Assembly (NCBI RefSeq): GCF_000686705.1
Contig: NZ_JMLJ01000012.1
Location: forward strand, 1 to 64,000
Reading direction: 5' to 3'
Source: Clostridium hydrogeniformans DSM 21757
GTDB taxonomy: Bacteria > Bacillota > Clostridia > Clostridiales > Clostridiaceae
DNA: 64,000 nt
Part shown: in pieces, positions 20,280 to 28,727 of the stretch
Layout of the letters: each line of letters begins with the position of its first letter
Position numbering within the stretch: the stretch's first letter is position 1
Translations under genes and position numbers: made by a program
Notes under the pieces: model-generated
The model's input: the letters and a program-made list of their open reading frames with translations, nothing else
The model's database searches: none
What the model was told of the DNA's origin: nothing

Positions 20280-20909
20280 CTATTTAGTTCCGAATAATCT
20301 ATCTCCTGCATCCCCAAGTCCTGGTACTATATATCCTTGCTCATTTAATTTCTCATCTATAGCAGCTGTATATATATCAACATCTGGGTGCTTATCCATA
20401 ACAACTTTTAATCCTTCTGGAGCTGCTAAAAGAATCATAAGCTTTATATTCTTTGCTCCCTTTTGCTTAAGTAAAGTTATAGCATCAGCAGCTGATCCTC
20501 CTGTTGCAAGCATTGGATCTACCACAATTATATCTCTCTCATTTATATCTTGTGGTAACTTACAGAAATACTCAACTGGTTGAAGAGTTTCTTCGTCCCT
20601 ATATAACCCTATATGTCCAACCTTAGCAGCTGGTATTAACTTAAGCATACCATCAACCATTCCAAGTCCTGCTCTAAGTATAGGTACTATAGCAAGCTTC
20701 TTTCCTGCAAGCATTCTACACTTAGTTTTACATATTGGAGTTTCTATTTCAACCTCACTCATTTGTACATCTCTTGTTACTTCATAAGCCATAAGCATAG
20801 CCACTTCTTCAACAAGCTCTCTAAAATCCTTAGAACCTGTATTCTTATCCCTTATGAAAGCTAATTTGTGAAGTATTAATGGATGTGCTATTTGTGTTAC
20901 CTTACTCAT
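20280..20909 (-). CDS. upp: Uracil phosphoribosyltransferase
   Basis: 209 residues converting uracil and PRPP to UMP (pyrimidine salvage). The PRPP-binding loop [12 protein letters not shown] and the uracil-site region [19 protein letters not shown] are present. The protein is full length with a GGAGG-preceded ATG. It lies 31 bases after rpiB. Confidence 0.97.
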   Translation of the reverse strand: MSKVTQIAHPLILHKLAFIRDKNTGSKDFRELVEEVAMLMAYEVTRDVQMSEVEIETPICKTKCRMLAGKKLAIVPILRAGLGMVDGMLKLIPAAKVGHIGLYRDEETLQPVEYFCKLPQDINERDIIVVDPMLATGGSAADAITLLKQKGAKNIKLMILLAAPEGLKVVMDKHPDVDIYTAAIDEKLNEQGYIVPGLGDAGDRLFGTK

Positions 20910-20940
20910 TATAAATTCCTCCTAATTCAACCAACTATTA

Positions 20941-21390
20941 TTATTTAGAGTATTTAATCTCTATATCTGTTATTTTATTAATTCTTCTTATGTGTCTATC
21001 TCCTTGAAACTTTGCATTTAAAAAAGTATCAACTATATCTAGTGCAAGTCCAGGGCCTACCACTCTTTCTCCTAATGCTAAAATATTAGCATTATTGTGT
21101 TCTCTTGTTGCATGAGCACTAAAAGTATCAGAACATAATGCTGCTCTTACTCCCTTAACCTTGTTTGCAGCAATACTTATTCCAATTCCTGTTCCACATA
21201 TGAGTATTCCAAAGTCAAAATCCTTATTTGAAACCTTTTCTCCTACTGCTAAGGCTATATCAGGATAGTCACAAGACTCTTCTGAATATGTACCAAAATC
21301 CTTAACATCTATGCCTTTTCCTTCTAAATGTTTTATTATTTCAGACTTTAACTTAAATCCACCATGGTCACTTCCAATTGCGATTTTCAA
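20941..21390 (-). CDS. rpiB: Ribose 5-phosphate isomerase B
   Basis: 149 residues of the RpiB/LacAB fold, converting ribulose 5-phosphate to ribose 5-phosphate. The phosphate-binding GSDHGGF start and catalytic ILICGTGIGISIAANK block are intact. The longest frame opens with a GTG overlapping the AGGAGG; the TTG at 21390, eight bases behind it, gives the usual MKIAIGSDHGG start. RpiB next to YwlE is a conserved Firmicute pairing. Confidence 0.93.
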   Translation of the reverse strand: MKIAIGSDHGGFKLKSEIIKHLEGKGIDVKDFGTYSEESCDYPDIALAVGEKVSNKDFDFGILICGTGIGISIAANKVKGVRAALCSDTFSAHATREHNNANILALGERVVGPGLALDIVDTFLNAKFQGDRHIRRINKITDIEIKYSK

Positions 21391-21424
21391 AACATACACC
21401 TCCTAAAATATCTGAATATTATAA

Positions 21425-21469
21425 AAAAGAAGATACCGATATTATCCCCTAATATCTTTATCTTCTTTT
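21425..21469 (-). terminator. Possible attenuating terminator overlapping the end of ywlE
   Basis: An 11-base-pair outer stem (AAAAGAAGATA, 21425-21435, with 21459-21469) and a 7-base-pair inner stem across a small internal loop. It includes the ywlE stop region, so it may reduce read-through into rpiB. The T-run on the minus strand is modest. Confidence 0.5.
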
Positions 21470-21900
21470 ATCTTCTTTATTAATAAATCTATGGACTCTA
21501 AAAGTGAGTTATAAGTCTTTTTATAAATAGCTTCATTGCCACCGTATGGGTCTAAAACATCACCCTCTACGCCGACATACTCATTTAAAGTAAATATCTT
21601 ACTATCCATATCTTTAAAATTATATTTTAATACATCTCTTATATAAGAGGTCATAGTTAAAACTAAATCAACTTTTTTTAGCATATCTTCATCTAACTGA
21701 ATAGCTTCCCTGTTAGTTATAGATACCTTAAGATTTTCCTTAACTAAGGTGGTTGAATGCTGAGAAGCCCTTGTTTTAGGAACTATTAACAAGCCCCTAG
21801 ATAAGGCCATTACATCATTTATATCACACATTGAATTAAATATAGCTTCTGCCATGGGACTTCTACATGTGTTACCCGTGCATACAAATAATACTCTCAT
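21442..21900 (-). CDS. ywlE: Protein-arginine-phosphatase-like YwlE (low-molecular-weight phosphatase fold)
   Basis: 152 residues. The N-terminal loop C7-T-G-N-T11-C-R13-S is the LMW phosphatase P-loop, and DPYGG near residue 118 supplies the catalytic acid. Thr11 in the loop, instead of the Ile of tyrosine phosphatases, is the feature that gives B. subtilis YwlE its phospho-arginine specificity. It probably reverses McsB-type arginine phosphorylation; McsB itself is not in this window. The ATG follows GGAGG. Confidence 0.88.
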   Translation of the reverse strand: MRVLFVCTGNTCRSPMAEAIFNSMCDINDVMALSRGLLIVPKTRASQHSTTLVKENLKVSITNREAIQLDEDMLKKVDLVLTMTSYIRDVLKYNFKDMDSKIFTLNEYVGVEGDVLDPYGGNEAIYKKTYNSLLESIDLLIKKIKEDKDIRG

Positions 21901-21911
21901 TTTATTCCTCC

Positions 21912-22961
21912 TTAAATTTCTATTATGTGAAAACCTGCTGATTTATTTAATCTATTCATTATAGCAAGACCTATACCTTCTTCACTAAAAGCTTCACTTA
22001 AAATCACATCAACTTCTATTTGATCAAAGGCTCTTAAAGTAGAAAATAAATTTTTAGCTATATCATTCATATTATTTCTACTTCCAAGGGATATAATTTC
22101 TCCAGATTTATAAAGTGCTTTTGTTTCATCTGTTGCTATTATTCCTACAGTCTTATTATTATCTATATAATTTTGCACCATTTCATTTATTTTTTCAATA
22201 GTTTTTTGTAAATCTCCCTTAATTATTTTTACAGGAGCCTTTGGAGCATAGTGTCTATATTTCATTCCTGGAGCCTTTGGCTTAAAATCCGCTTTTGGTT
22301 TCTCCATTATGGCAGGATCTACATATATACTATTATCAACCTCTTTTAGCTGTTCTAAAGTTATTCCACCAGGCCTTAATACACAGGGAGGCTCTACAGT
22401 ACAATCTATTATTGTAGATTCAACTCCAACCTTACTACTGCTTCCCCCTAATATTCCTTCAACTTTCCCTTTCAGATCCTTTATACAAGTTAAAACATCT
22501 GTAGGACTAGGTTTTCCAGATATGTTAGCAGATGGAGCTGCTATAGGTACTCCTGATTCTTCTATAAGTTTTAATGCTATTTCATTATCTGGCATTCTTA
22601 TGCCTATGGTTTCAAGGCCTGCACTAGTCTCCATTGGAACTATAGGTTTCTTCTTTAGAATTATGGTTAAGGGACCTGGAAAAAATCTCTTCATTAACTC
22701 TTTTGCAACTTTTGGAACCTCTTCTACTAAATTTTCTATGTTAAAGTTATTAACATGAATTATTAATGGATTATCTTGAGGTCTTCCTTTTGCTTCAAAT
22801 ATTTTTCTTACTGCTGATGAATCTAAAGCATTTCCTCCAAGACCATAAACAGTTTCAGTTGGAAAGGCTACAATACCACCTTTTTTTATTATGTCTCCAC
22901 ACTTATTAATTCCATTTATATCTATGTTACTATCTTCCATGATAAATACCTTAGTATCCAT
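21912..22961 (-). CDS. ywlC: L-threonylcarbamoyladenylate synthase (Sua5/YwlC)
   Basis: 349 residues making threonylcarbamoyl-AMP for the t6A37 modification of ANN-decoding tRNAs. The YrdC-like domain (about 15-205) has KKGGIVAFPTETVYGLG and IGIRMPDN. A linker with KAPGMKYRHYAPKAP leads to the C-terminal Sua5 domain (about 230-349). The long Sua5 type, not the short TsaC type, is encoded. It lies 11 bases before ywlE, in the conserved prfA-prmC-ywlC-ywlE island. Confidence 0.94.
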   Translation of the reverse strand: MDTKVFIMEDSNIDINGINKCGDIIKKGGIVAFPTETVYGLGGNALDSSAVRKIFEAKGRPQDNPLIIHVNNFNIENLVEEVPKVAKELMKRFFPGPLTIILKKKPIVPMETSAGLETIGIRMPDNEIALKLIEESGVPIAAPSANISGKPSPTDVLTCIKDLKGKVEGILGGSSSKVGVESTIIDCTVEPPCVLRPGGITLEQLKEVDNSIYVDPAIMEKPKADFKPKAPGMKYRHYAPKAPVKIIKGDLQKTIEKINEMVQNYIDNNKTVGIIATDETKALYKSGEIISLGSRNNMNDIAKNLFSTLRAFDQIEVDVILSEAFSEEGIGLAIMNRLNKSAGFHIIEI

Positions 22962-22977
22962 AACCTTTCCTCCTCAT

Positions 22978-23688
22978 CTACATTACATTTACTAAAACTA
23001 ATCCTAAGGTTACTCCTAATAGCACACTTATTGTGTTTATTATACTATTATTTAAATTATTTGATTCAGGAATAAGTTCTCCAAAAACAACATACATCAT
23101 TATTCCTGAAGCTAAAGCTAAGCATATTCCAAGAAAAACTTCTGATACATTTCCTATAAACACCCCTATTAAAGCTCCTAAAGCTGTTGGAAGAGCTGTA
23201 ATAAATACATATAATATTATCTTAAATATATTTTTATTACTAGCTATTAAAGGTACAGTTACTGCAAGGCCCTCTGGTACATCATGAAGAGCTATTATTA
23301 TACTGGTTTTAACTCCTAGACTTTTACCGCTTAAAAAGCTACATCCCATTATTATCCCTTCTGGAAAATTATGTAGCATTAATCCTAAAGCCGTTATAAA
23401 AGCTATCTTAGAATAAGACTCCTTATTATGGGCTGCTTTTTCTATAAGGTATATTATAAGCATGCCTAGGATGTAAAATACTAGGGTATATAAAAACCCT
23501 CCTTGTTCTATAGCTTCTGGTATTAGGTCAAAAACCACAACTGATAGCATAAGTCCTCCAGCAAAAGCCATAGTAGATGCTATAAACTTCTTTGATGGAT
23601 TTTTAATAAAAGTCCCAATAGAAGCTCCCATCATAGTCCCAATAAGGGATATAAGGGAGCTTAATAATACAATCCAAAAAAAACTCAT
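22978..23688 (-). CDS. ZIP-family metal transporter
   Basis: 236 residues with about eight membrane segments. The two metal-binding motifs of ZIP proteins are visible, HNFPEGI near residue 120 and HDVPEGL near residue 147. These proteins import zinc or other divalent cations; the substrate here cannot be assigned. It lies between the unknown protein at 23740 and ywlC, with spacers that suggest co-transcription. Confidence 0.9.
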   Translation of the reverse strand: MSFFWIVLLSSLISLIGTMMGASIGTFIKNPSKKFIASTMAFAGGLMLSVVVFDLIPEAIEQGGFLYTLVFYILGMLIIYLIEKAAHNKESYSKIAFITALGLMLHNFPEGIIMGCSFLSGKSLGVKTSIIIALHDVPEGLAVTVPLIASNKNIFKIILYVFITALPTALGALIGVFIGNVSEVFLGICLALASGIMMYVVFGELIPESNNLNNSIINTISVLLGVTLGLVLVNVM

Positions 23689-23739
23689 AATCCTATCCCC
23701 CTCTCACCTTATTTTATTTAAGTAAGAGGAACTTTATGA

Positions 23740-24333
23740 TTATATAAGCTCTTTTTGTTTTCTTGAAATTTTTATATTTTCTATGGAATCCTCTGTAAAC
23801 TCTGCCTTAACACAATTTCTATACATGGTATCTAAAAGAAGATACTTTTTCAAGCCCCCTTTTTTTACCATTATATAGTAATATGTAATTTCTGGGTTAA
23901 GCTTTTTTAGTTTAAGATACTTTTCCCCTACATAAGGATGTCTTTTCAAAAAATCTTTTCCTACGGGCCTTATTTTTTTATTTCTAAACTTCACTGTAGT
24001 TATAAATATTATGGACATTTCTTCCTTAGTTCCTTCTGTATGAACTAAAACTACCTTATCACATAACATTTTATAACTTCTATTTAGAATTCCTTGATTA
24101 ATGGTTAGCTTATTATTACTACAGTGAAATTCTAACTTTTCTATATTTGTTTTTACAAAAACAGCTAACAAAATTACCAGTTCTGTAATTGCTAAATAAA
24201 CAACCAAAAACCAGTTATTATTTAATCCCACTAAAAACAAGACAATAGGCAAAGCTAAAAAAATAAAGCACATAGTAAGCACAAAGTTTTTAAATTGTTT
24301 TTTCTGCTTTTTTACGGCTTTATCAATATACAT
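23740..24333 (-). CDS. Conserved membrane protein of unknown function
   Basis: 197 residues. Two adjacent membrane segments (about 17-37 and 42-62) follow a basic N-terminus. The rest is a cytoplasmic-looking beta-rich domain with several Lys-rich stretches, a layout seen in bacterial PH-domain proteins, though no diagnostic motif is visible. It lies 24 bases after prfA with a GAGGTGG ahead of the ATG and is probably part of that operon. No function can be stated. Confidence 0.7.
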   Translation of the reverse strand: MYIDKAVKKQKKQFKNFVLTMCFIFLALPIVLFLVGLNNNWFLVVYLAITELVILLAVFVKTNIEKLEFHCSNNKLTINQGILNRSYKMLCDKVVLVHTEGTKEEMSIIFITTVKFRNKKIRPVGKDFLKRHPYVGEKYLKLKKLNPEITYYYIMVKKGGLKKYLLLDTMYRNCVKAEFTEDSIENIKISRKQKELI

Positions 24334-24357
24334 TGACCACCTCTAAACTCTTAAAAA

Positions 24358-25440
24358 TTATAAGGATTCAGTGTTTCCCATAGCCTTCATCTTTTCTGCC
24401 TGATCAGCAGTAATTAATGAATCTACAACCTCATCTATGTCACCATTCATAAAAGTTTCTAACTTATATAAAGTAAGTCCTATTCTATGATCTGTAACCC
24501 TTCCTTGAGGATAGTTGTAAGTTCTAATTCTTTCACTTCTATCTCCTGTACCAACCTGACTTCTTCTGTCTTCTGCTATAGCTGCATTTCTTTCAGCTTC
24601 TGCTTTTTCATATAATCTAGCCTTTAATATCTTTAATGCCTTTTCTTTATTCTTAAGCTGTGATTTTTCATCCTGACAAGATACAACAATTCCTGTTGGA
24701 AGGTGAGTCATTCTTACTGCGGAGTCAGTTGTATTAACACACTGTCCTCCATTCCCTGATGCTCTAAAAACATCTACTCTTATATCATTTGGGTTTACAT
24801 CTATTTCTACATCATCAACTTCTGGAAGCACAGCAACTGTAGCTGTTGATGTATGAATTCTACCACTTGATTCAGTATCTGGAACTCTTTGTACTCTATG
24901 TGCTCCACTTTCGTACTTAAGTCTTGAATAAGCTCCATTTCCCTTTATCATAAATACAACTTCTTTAAATCCACCGATATCTGTTTCATTAGAAGACATT
25001 AATTCAACCTTCCATCTTTTAGTCTCAGCATATCTTGTATACATTCTAAACAGGTTAGCTGCAAATAAGGCTGCCTCATCTCCACCAGCGCCACCTCTAA
25101 CTTCTACAAATACGTTCTTAGAATCGTTAGGATCCTTTGGTAGAAGTAATATTCTAAGATCATCTTTAAGCTCTTCTTCTCTTTGAGAAAGAGACTTAAT
25201 TTCTTCTTGTATCATTTCTTTTAGTTCTTTATCACTTTCCTCTGAAAGCATATCTTTATTAAATTCTAAATCTTCTTCAACTTTTTTAAATTCTCTGTAC
25301 TTTACAACTACTTCTTCTAAATCTGAATGTTCCTTACATAACTTTTGCCATTCCTTTTGATTAGCCATTATGGTTGGATCACTAATTTTCATAGAAAGTT
25401 CGTCATATTTTGCCTCTATAAAATTAAGCTTCTGTAACAT
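24358..25440 (-). CDS. prfA: Peptide chain release factor 1
   Basis: 360 residues. The codon-recognition PxT motif of RF1 is PDT at 187-189 (RF2 would show SPF). GGQ at 231-233 is the peptidyl-tRNA hydrolysis motif and the glutamine is the methylation target of PrmC. It terminates translation at UAA and UAG. The PrmC-containing fusion gene lies just upstream in the same direction. Confidence 0.97.
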   Translation of the reverse strand: MLQKLNFIEAKYDELSMKISDPTIMANQKEWQKLCKEHSDLEEVVVKYREFKKVEEDLEFNKDMLSEESDKELKEMIQEEIKSLSQREEELKDDLRILLLPKDPNDSKNVFVEVRGGAGGDEAALFAANLFRMYTRYAETKRWKVELMSSNETDIGGFKEVVFMIKGNGAYSRLKYESGAHRVQRVPDTESSGRIHTSTATVAVLPEVDDVEIDVNPNDIRVDVFRASGNGGQCVNTTDSAVRMTHLPTGIVVSCQDEKSQLKNKEKALKILKARLYEKAEAERNAAIAEDRRSQVGTGDRSERIRTYNYPQGRVTDHRIGLTLYKLETFMNGDIDEVVDSLITADQAEKMKAMGNTESL

Positions 25441-25570
25441 AACTCAATCACTCCGTATCCATATTTTCATAGTTTATAATTATATCATAATATTATTAAT
25501 ATTTTCAACTAATTTATATACCCTACATTGGTATCACTATCCCCTTTGTAACATATGTTTAAAGACCACT

Positions 25571-25650
25571 TTACTTTAATTAGTCTATAATTATTATACA
25601 TTAATATATTTTACTTTAATAAGCCTATAATTATTATACACTAATATATT
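25571..25650. repeat. Tandem 40-bp duplication at the prmC 3' end
   Basis: 25571-25610 and 25611-25650 are adjacent copies of one 40-base unit starting TTACTTTAAT, differing at three positions by hand alignment. The right copy contains the stop and last codons of the DUF1385-PrmC gene, so the left copy is a non-coding duplicate of the gene tail. Confidence 0.85.
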
Positions 25651-27400
25651 TTCCTATTACTACCCTATCTAATCCCGCTAAGTCTTTTACAATTATAATA
25701 TCTTCATATCCTGCTAAAGTCATGATATGTTTTACTTCTTCTCCCTGGTCATGACCTATTTCAAAAGCTAAATATCCTTCATCTAAAAGACACTCTTTAC
25801 TCTCTGATACTATTCTTTTATAAAAATCTAATCCATCTATTCCCCCATCTAAGGCTAGATGAGGTTCAAAGTCCTTAACATCCTCCATGAGGGTATTTAT
25901 AACATCTTTCTTTATATATGGTGGATTAGATATGATCATATTAAATTTTTCCTCATTTTCTATTAAAACTTTTAATAAGTCACTTTCTATAAATCTTGCC
26001 TTATTCTTAAGATTTAATCTTTCTATATTAATATTAGTAACCTCACAAGGAATATTATCTATATCAACACAAGTTATATTAACATCTTGTCTTAGCGCTC
26101 CTATGGATAACCCTATAGCCCCACTTCCCGTACATAAATCACATATATTTTTAAAATTGTTATTATCTATTATTTTAAGGGCTTCCTCTACTAATATCTC
26201 AGTATCTCCTCTTGGAATTAAAACCCCTTCTTTTATATAAAAGTCTAATCCCATAAACTCACAGTGATTTAATATATACTTTATTGGCATTTTTCCTTTT
26301 CTCTTTTTCACTAAAGCTTTAAATTCTTCTTCATTTTCTAAAGATACTAATTCACTTCTATTGGTTATTAAGTAGAGTTTATCTTTTTCTATAACTTTAG
26401 AAAGTAATAGTTGAGAGTCTAAAACATAGGTATCTATATCCACACTTTTAAGTTCTTCGTTAGAATAATTAAGAAGTTCTCCTATGGTATTTTCCTTTGG
26501 TTTTATTCCTTCTGCTGCTTTTAACGAAGCAATAGCAACCTCTATTTGACTGTCATCTGGTTCTTTTGTTGTTAGTTCTTGAAGCTTTAAACCTGGGTAG
26601 GCTACTAAGGCAGTTAATCTATTGTTATTTTTACCAAGCCACTTTATAATTTCATAGGTAATTCCTGATACTAATGGTAAAAGTAATAACCTATATCCAA
26701 ACCTATATAAAAAACTCTTCCAACTTACAAAGGAAAATAATAATATACTTATTACCATAACTAGAAAAATAAAATTTGTTCCACATCTTGGGTGAAGTCT
26801 CGGAAACTTCTTAACATTATCTACAGTAAGATCCACACCATTCTCATAACAAAATATGGTTTTATGCTCTGCCCCATGATATTGAAACACTCTTTTTATC
26901 TCATCCATTTTCCCCACAATGTATATGTATATAAGGAAAATTCCTACCCTCAGTCCCCCCTCTAATATATTTAATGAAAAATTATTAAAGCCTAAATATT
27001 TAAATCCCTGAGCAATAAATGTTGGAGCTGCAAAAAATAATAGTATGGAGATTCCAAAGGATATAAAAAGAGTTATTCCTATTAATATATCATCACTCTT
27101 ATCCTTAAATATCTTCTTAAAAAACTTTTCAAAGGCATCTGGCTCCCCATCCTCCTCAAAAAACGAAGCTGAGTAATTTAATGTTTGTATTCCTATAATC
27201 ATAGAGTCAATTAAGGATATAAATCCCCTTATAATGGGAAGGGAAAAAAACTTATTTTTCTTACTTAATGGAGTTTTATCCTCCATGGAAATTTCTATCT
27301 TCCCATTAGGAGTCCTAACTGCGGTAGCAACTCCCTTTTCTCCCCTCATCATTACACCTTCTATTACAGCTTGACCTCCTACATTACACTTTTTTTTCAT
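25634..27400 (-). CDS. prmC: DUF1385 membrane protein fused to release-factor glutamine methyltransferase PrmC
   Basis: 588 residues, two proteins in one. Residues 1 to about 300 are a DUF1385 (YqhQ-like) membrane protein: VGGQAVIEGVMMRG at the start, several membrane helices, and the FQYHGAEHK and HPRCGTNF motifs. Residues about 304-588 are PrmC/HemK: an N-terminal helical domain, the SAM-binding DLCTGSGAIGLS (421-432) and NPPY (492-495), the substrate-glutamine site. The PrmC half should methylate the GGQ of RF1, encoded next door. No stop or start separates the halves, and the PrmC motifs look intact. The DUF1385 role is unknown. Confidence 0.92.
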   Translation of the reverse strand: MKKKCNVGGQAVIEGVMMRGEKGVATAVRTPNGKIEISMEDKTPLSKKNKFFSLPIIRGFISLIDSMIIGIQTLNYSASFFEEDGEPDAFEKFFKKIFKDKSDDILIGITLFISFGISILLFFAAPTFIAQGFKYLGFNNFSLNILEGGLRVGIFLIYIYIVGKMDEIKRVFQYHGAEHKTIFCYENGVDLTVDNVKKFPRLHPRCGTNFIFLVMVISILLFSFVSWKSFLYRFGYRLLLLPLVSGITYEIIKWLGKNNNRLTALVAYPGLKLQELTTKEPDDSQIEVAIASLKAAEGIKPKENTIGELLNYSNEELKSVDIDTYVLDSQLLLSKVIEKDKLYLITNRSELVSLENEEEFKALVKKRKGKMPIKYILNHCEFMGLDFYIKEGVLIPRGDTEILVEEALKIIDNNNFKNICDLCTGSGAIGLSIGALRQDVNITCVDIDNIPCEVTNINIERLNLKNKARFIESDLLKVLIENEEKFNMIISNPPYIKKDVINTLMEDVKDFEPHLALDGGIDGLDFYKRIVSESKECLLDEGYLAFEIGHDQGEEVKHIMTLAGYEDIIIVKDLAGLDRVVIGKYISV

Positions 27401-27420
27401 TGCCCCACCTTCCCTCTAAC

Positions 27421-28020
27421 TTATTTTTCATCTAAATCATCATTTTTATATTTAAAATAGCAGTTCGGACAAAGAGACTGATATTCTACATTATCAAGTT
27501 TATCAATAGCCACCTGCTCTCCTTCAAAAACATACCTTCCATCAATCTTTCTTCCATTTAATAAAGCTTTCTTGCCACAAGTACATATAGTTTTCATCTC
27601 CTCTATACTATGAGCTAATAAAAGAAGTCTTGAACTTCCTTCAAACCCATTCATTTGGAAGTCTGTTCTAAGCCCATAACATATTACAGAGATATCTAAA
27701 AGCGCTGCAACCTTAAATAGTTCATCTATATGATGTTTTTTTAAAAATTGAACCTCATCTACTAGTATGCAATTTATCTGTTCTTTTACTCTTGTATACT
27801 TCTCTACTTCTACAAATATATCATCATCTTTATCTATTAATAGATCTACCTCCTGGGAAACTCCAAGTCTTGATACAACCCTTGATCCGCCTTTTTTATC
27901 CGTCTTAGGTTTTATTATTATAGCTTTTAGCCCTCTTTCTTGATAATTATATGCAACTTGCATTAAATGAGTTGATTTTCCAGAATTCATAGCTCCATAT
28001 CTAAAATAAAGTTTCGCCAT
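27421..28020 (-). CDS. tdk: Thymidine kinase
   Basis: 199 residues phosphorylating thymidine to dTMP. The P-loop GAMNSGKSTH is near residues 8-17, LVDEVQFL holds the catalytic Glu, and the lasso domain has the zinc cysteines CTCGK and CPNCY. Full length for the type II family. It is the first gene of the run leading into prmC and prfA, 20 bases upstream. Confidence 0.96.
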   Translation of the reverse strand: MAKLYFRYGAMNSGKSTHLMQVAYNYQERGLKAIIIKPKTDKKGGSRVVSRLGVSQEVDLLIDKDDDIFVEVEKYTRVKEQINCILVDEVQFLKKHHIDELFKVAALLDISVICYGLRTDFQMNGFEGSSRLLLLAHSIEEMKTICTCGKKALLNGRKIDGRYVFEGEQVAIDKLDNVEYQSLCPNCYFKYKNDDLDEK

Positions 28021-28144
28021 TAAACTATCTCCTTTTCTACTTTTTATTACCTATTCGATTATATCACATAAATTATAGGTAATAAAAAACTAAAATTTAG
28101 AAATAATACATTTCCTATAATATAAAATTTCGTTTAATGCTGTA

Positions 28145-28174
28145 TTGACTTGTTTAATATGTGCATGATATAAT
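28145..28174 (+). promoter_or_regulatory. Sigma-A promoter of rpmE
   Basis: TTGACT (28145-28150), an 18-base spacer ending in an extended -10 TG, and TATAAT (28169-28174). The predicted start is about 35 bases before the rpmE ATG. Confidence 0.75.
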
Positions 28175-28218
28175 CTAGAGGTTGATAACGGATGCGTAAA
28201 GCGAAAGAGGTGAAAAAT

Positions 28219-28431
28219 ATGAGAGAAGGCATACATCCTGTATACCACAGTGATTCAGTGGTTAAGTGTGCATGTGGAAATACTTTCACAACAGGTTCTG
28301 TTAAAAAAGAACTTAAAGTAGAAATATGCTCTAAATGCCACCCATTCTTCACTGGAAAGCAAAAGATTGTTGATATCGGCGGAAGAGTTGATAGATTCAA
28401 CAAGAAGTATAACTTAAAGAATGAAGAATAA
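28219..28431 (+). CDS. rpmE: Ribosomal protein L31 (zinc-binding form)
   Basis: 70 residues. Cys17, Cys19, Cys37 and Cys40 (KCACGN and CSKCH) form the zinc site of the C+ type L31. It is a large-subunit protein bridging to the small subunit. The longer frame starts at 28192, but the ATG at 28219 follows AGAGGTG by seven bases and gives the standard MREGIHP start. It is monocistronic with its own promoter and terminator, next to rho as in many Firmicutes. Confidence 0.96.
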   Translation: MREGIHPVYHSDSVVKCACGNTFTTGSVKKELKVEICSKCHPFFTGKQKIVDIGGRVDRFNKKYNLKNEE

Positions 28432-28439
28432 GAAAGTTT

Positions 28440-28469
28440 GGAAAAGATGAATTCATCTTTTCCTTTTTC
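28440..28469 (+). terminator. Terminator of rpmE
   Basis: Inverted repeat GGAAAAGATGAA / TTCATCTTTTCC (28440-28463) followed by TTTTTCT. Confidence 0.8.
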
Positions 28470-28690
28470 TTTATTTAATATTAATCTAATTTTTATACTA
28501 AATCATTTATTTTATTTTTAAAATTGGATTTTATAAATTCAATTTTTATTTTTATGTTAAAATTCAATTATCACAAAATTTGAATTAACACTATATAACT
28601 TAATCTTTTATAGTGTTTAAATTTATATAAATAGTTGATTAGTTATTTATATAATTAATTGTTTAATACAATAGTCTTCTAATTTAATAT

Positions 28691-28727
28691 AAAATAAAAA
28701 ATCCAGAAAAACTGGATTTTTTATTTT
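28691..28727 (-). terminator. Terminator of rho
   Basis: A 16-base stem, AAAATAAAAAATCCAG (28691-28706) with 28712-28727. On the minus strand the right half is followed by a run of T; it includes the last bases of the rho stop region. The 220 bases between it and the rpmE terminator hold no gene. Confidence 0.75.
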
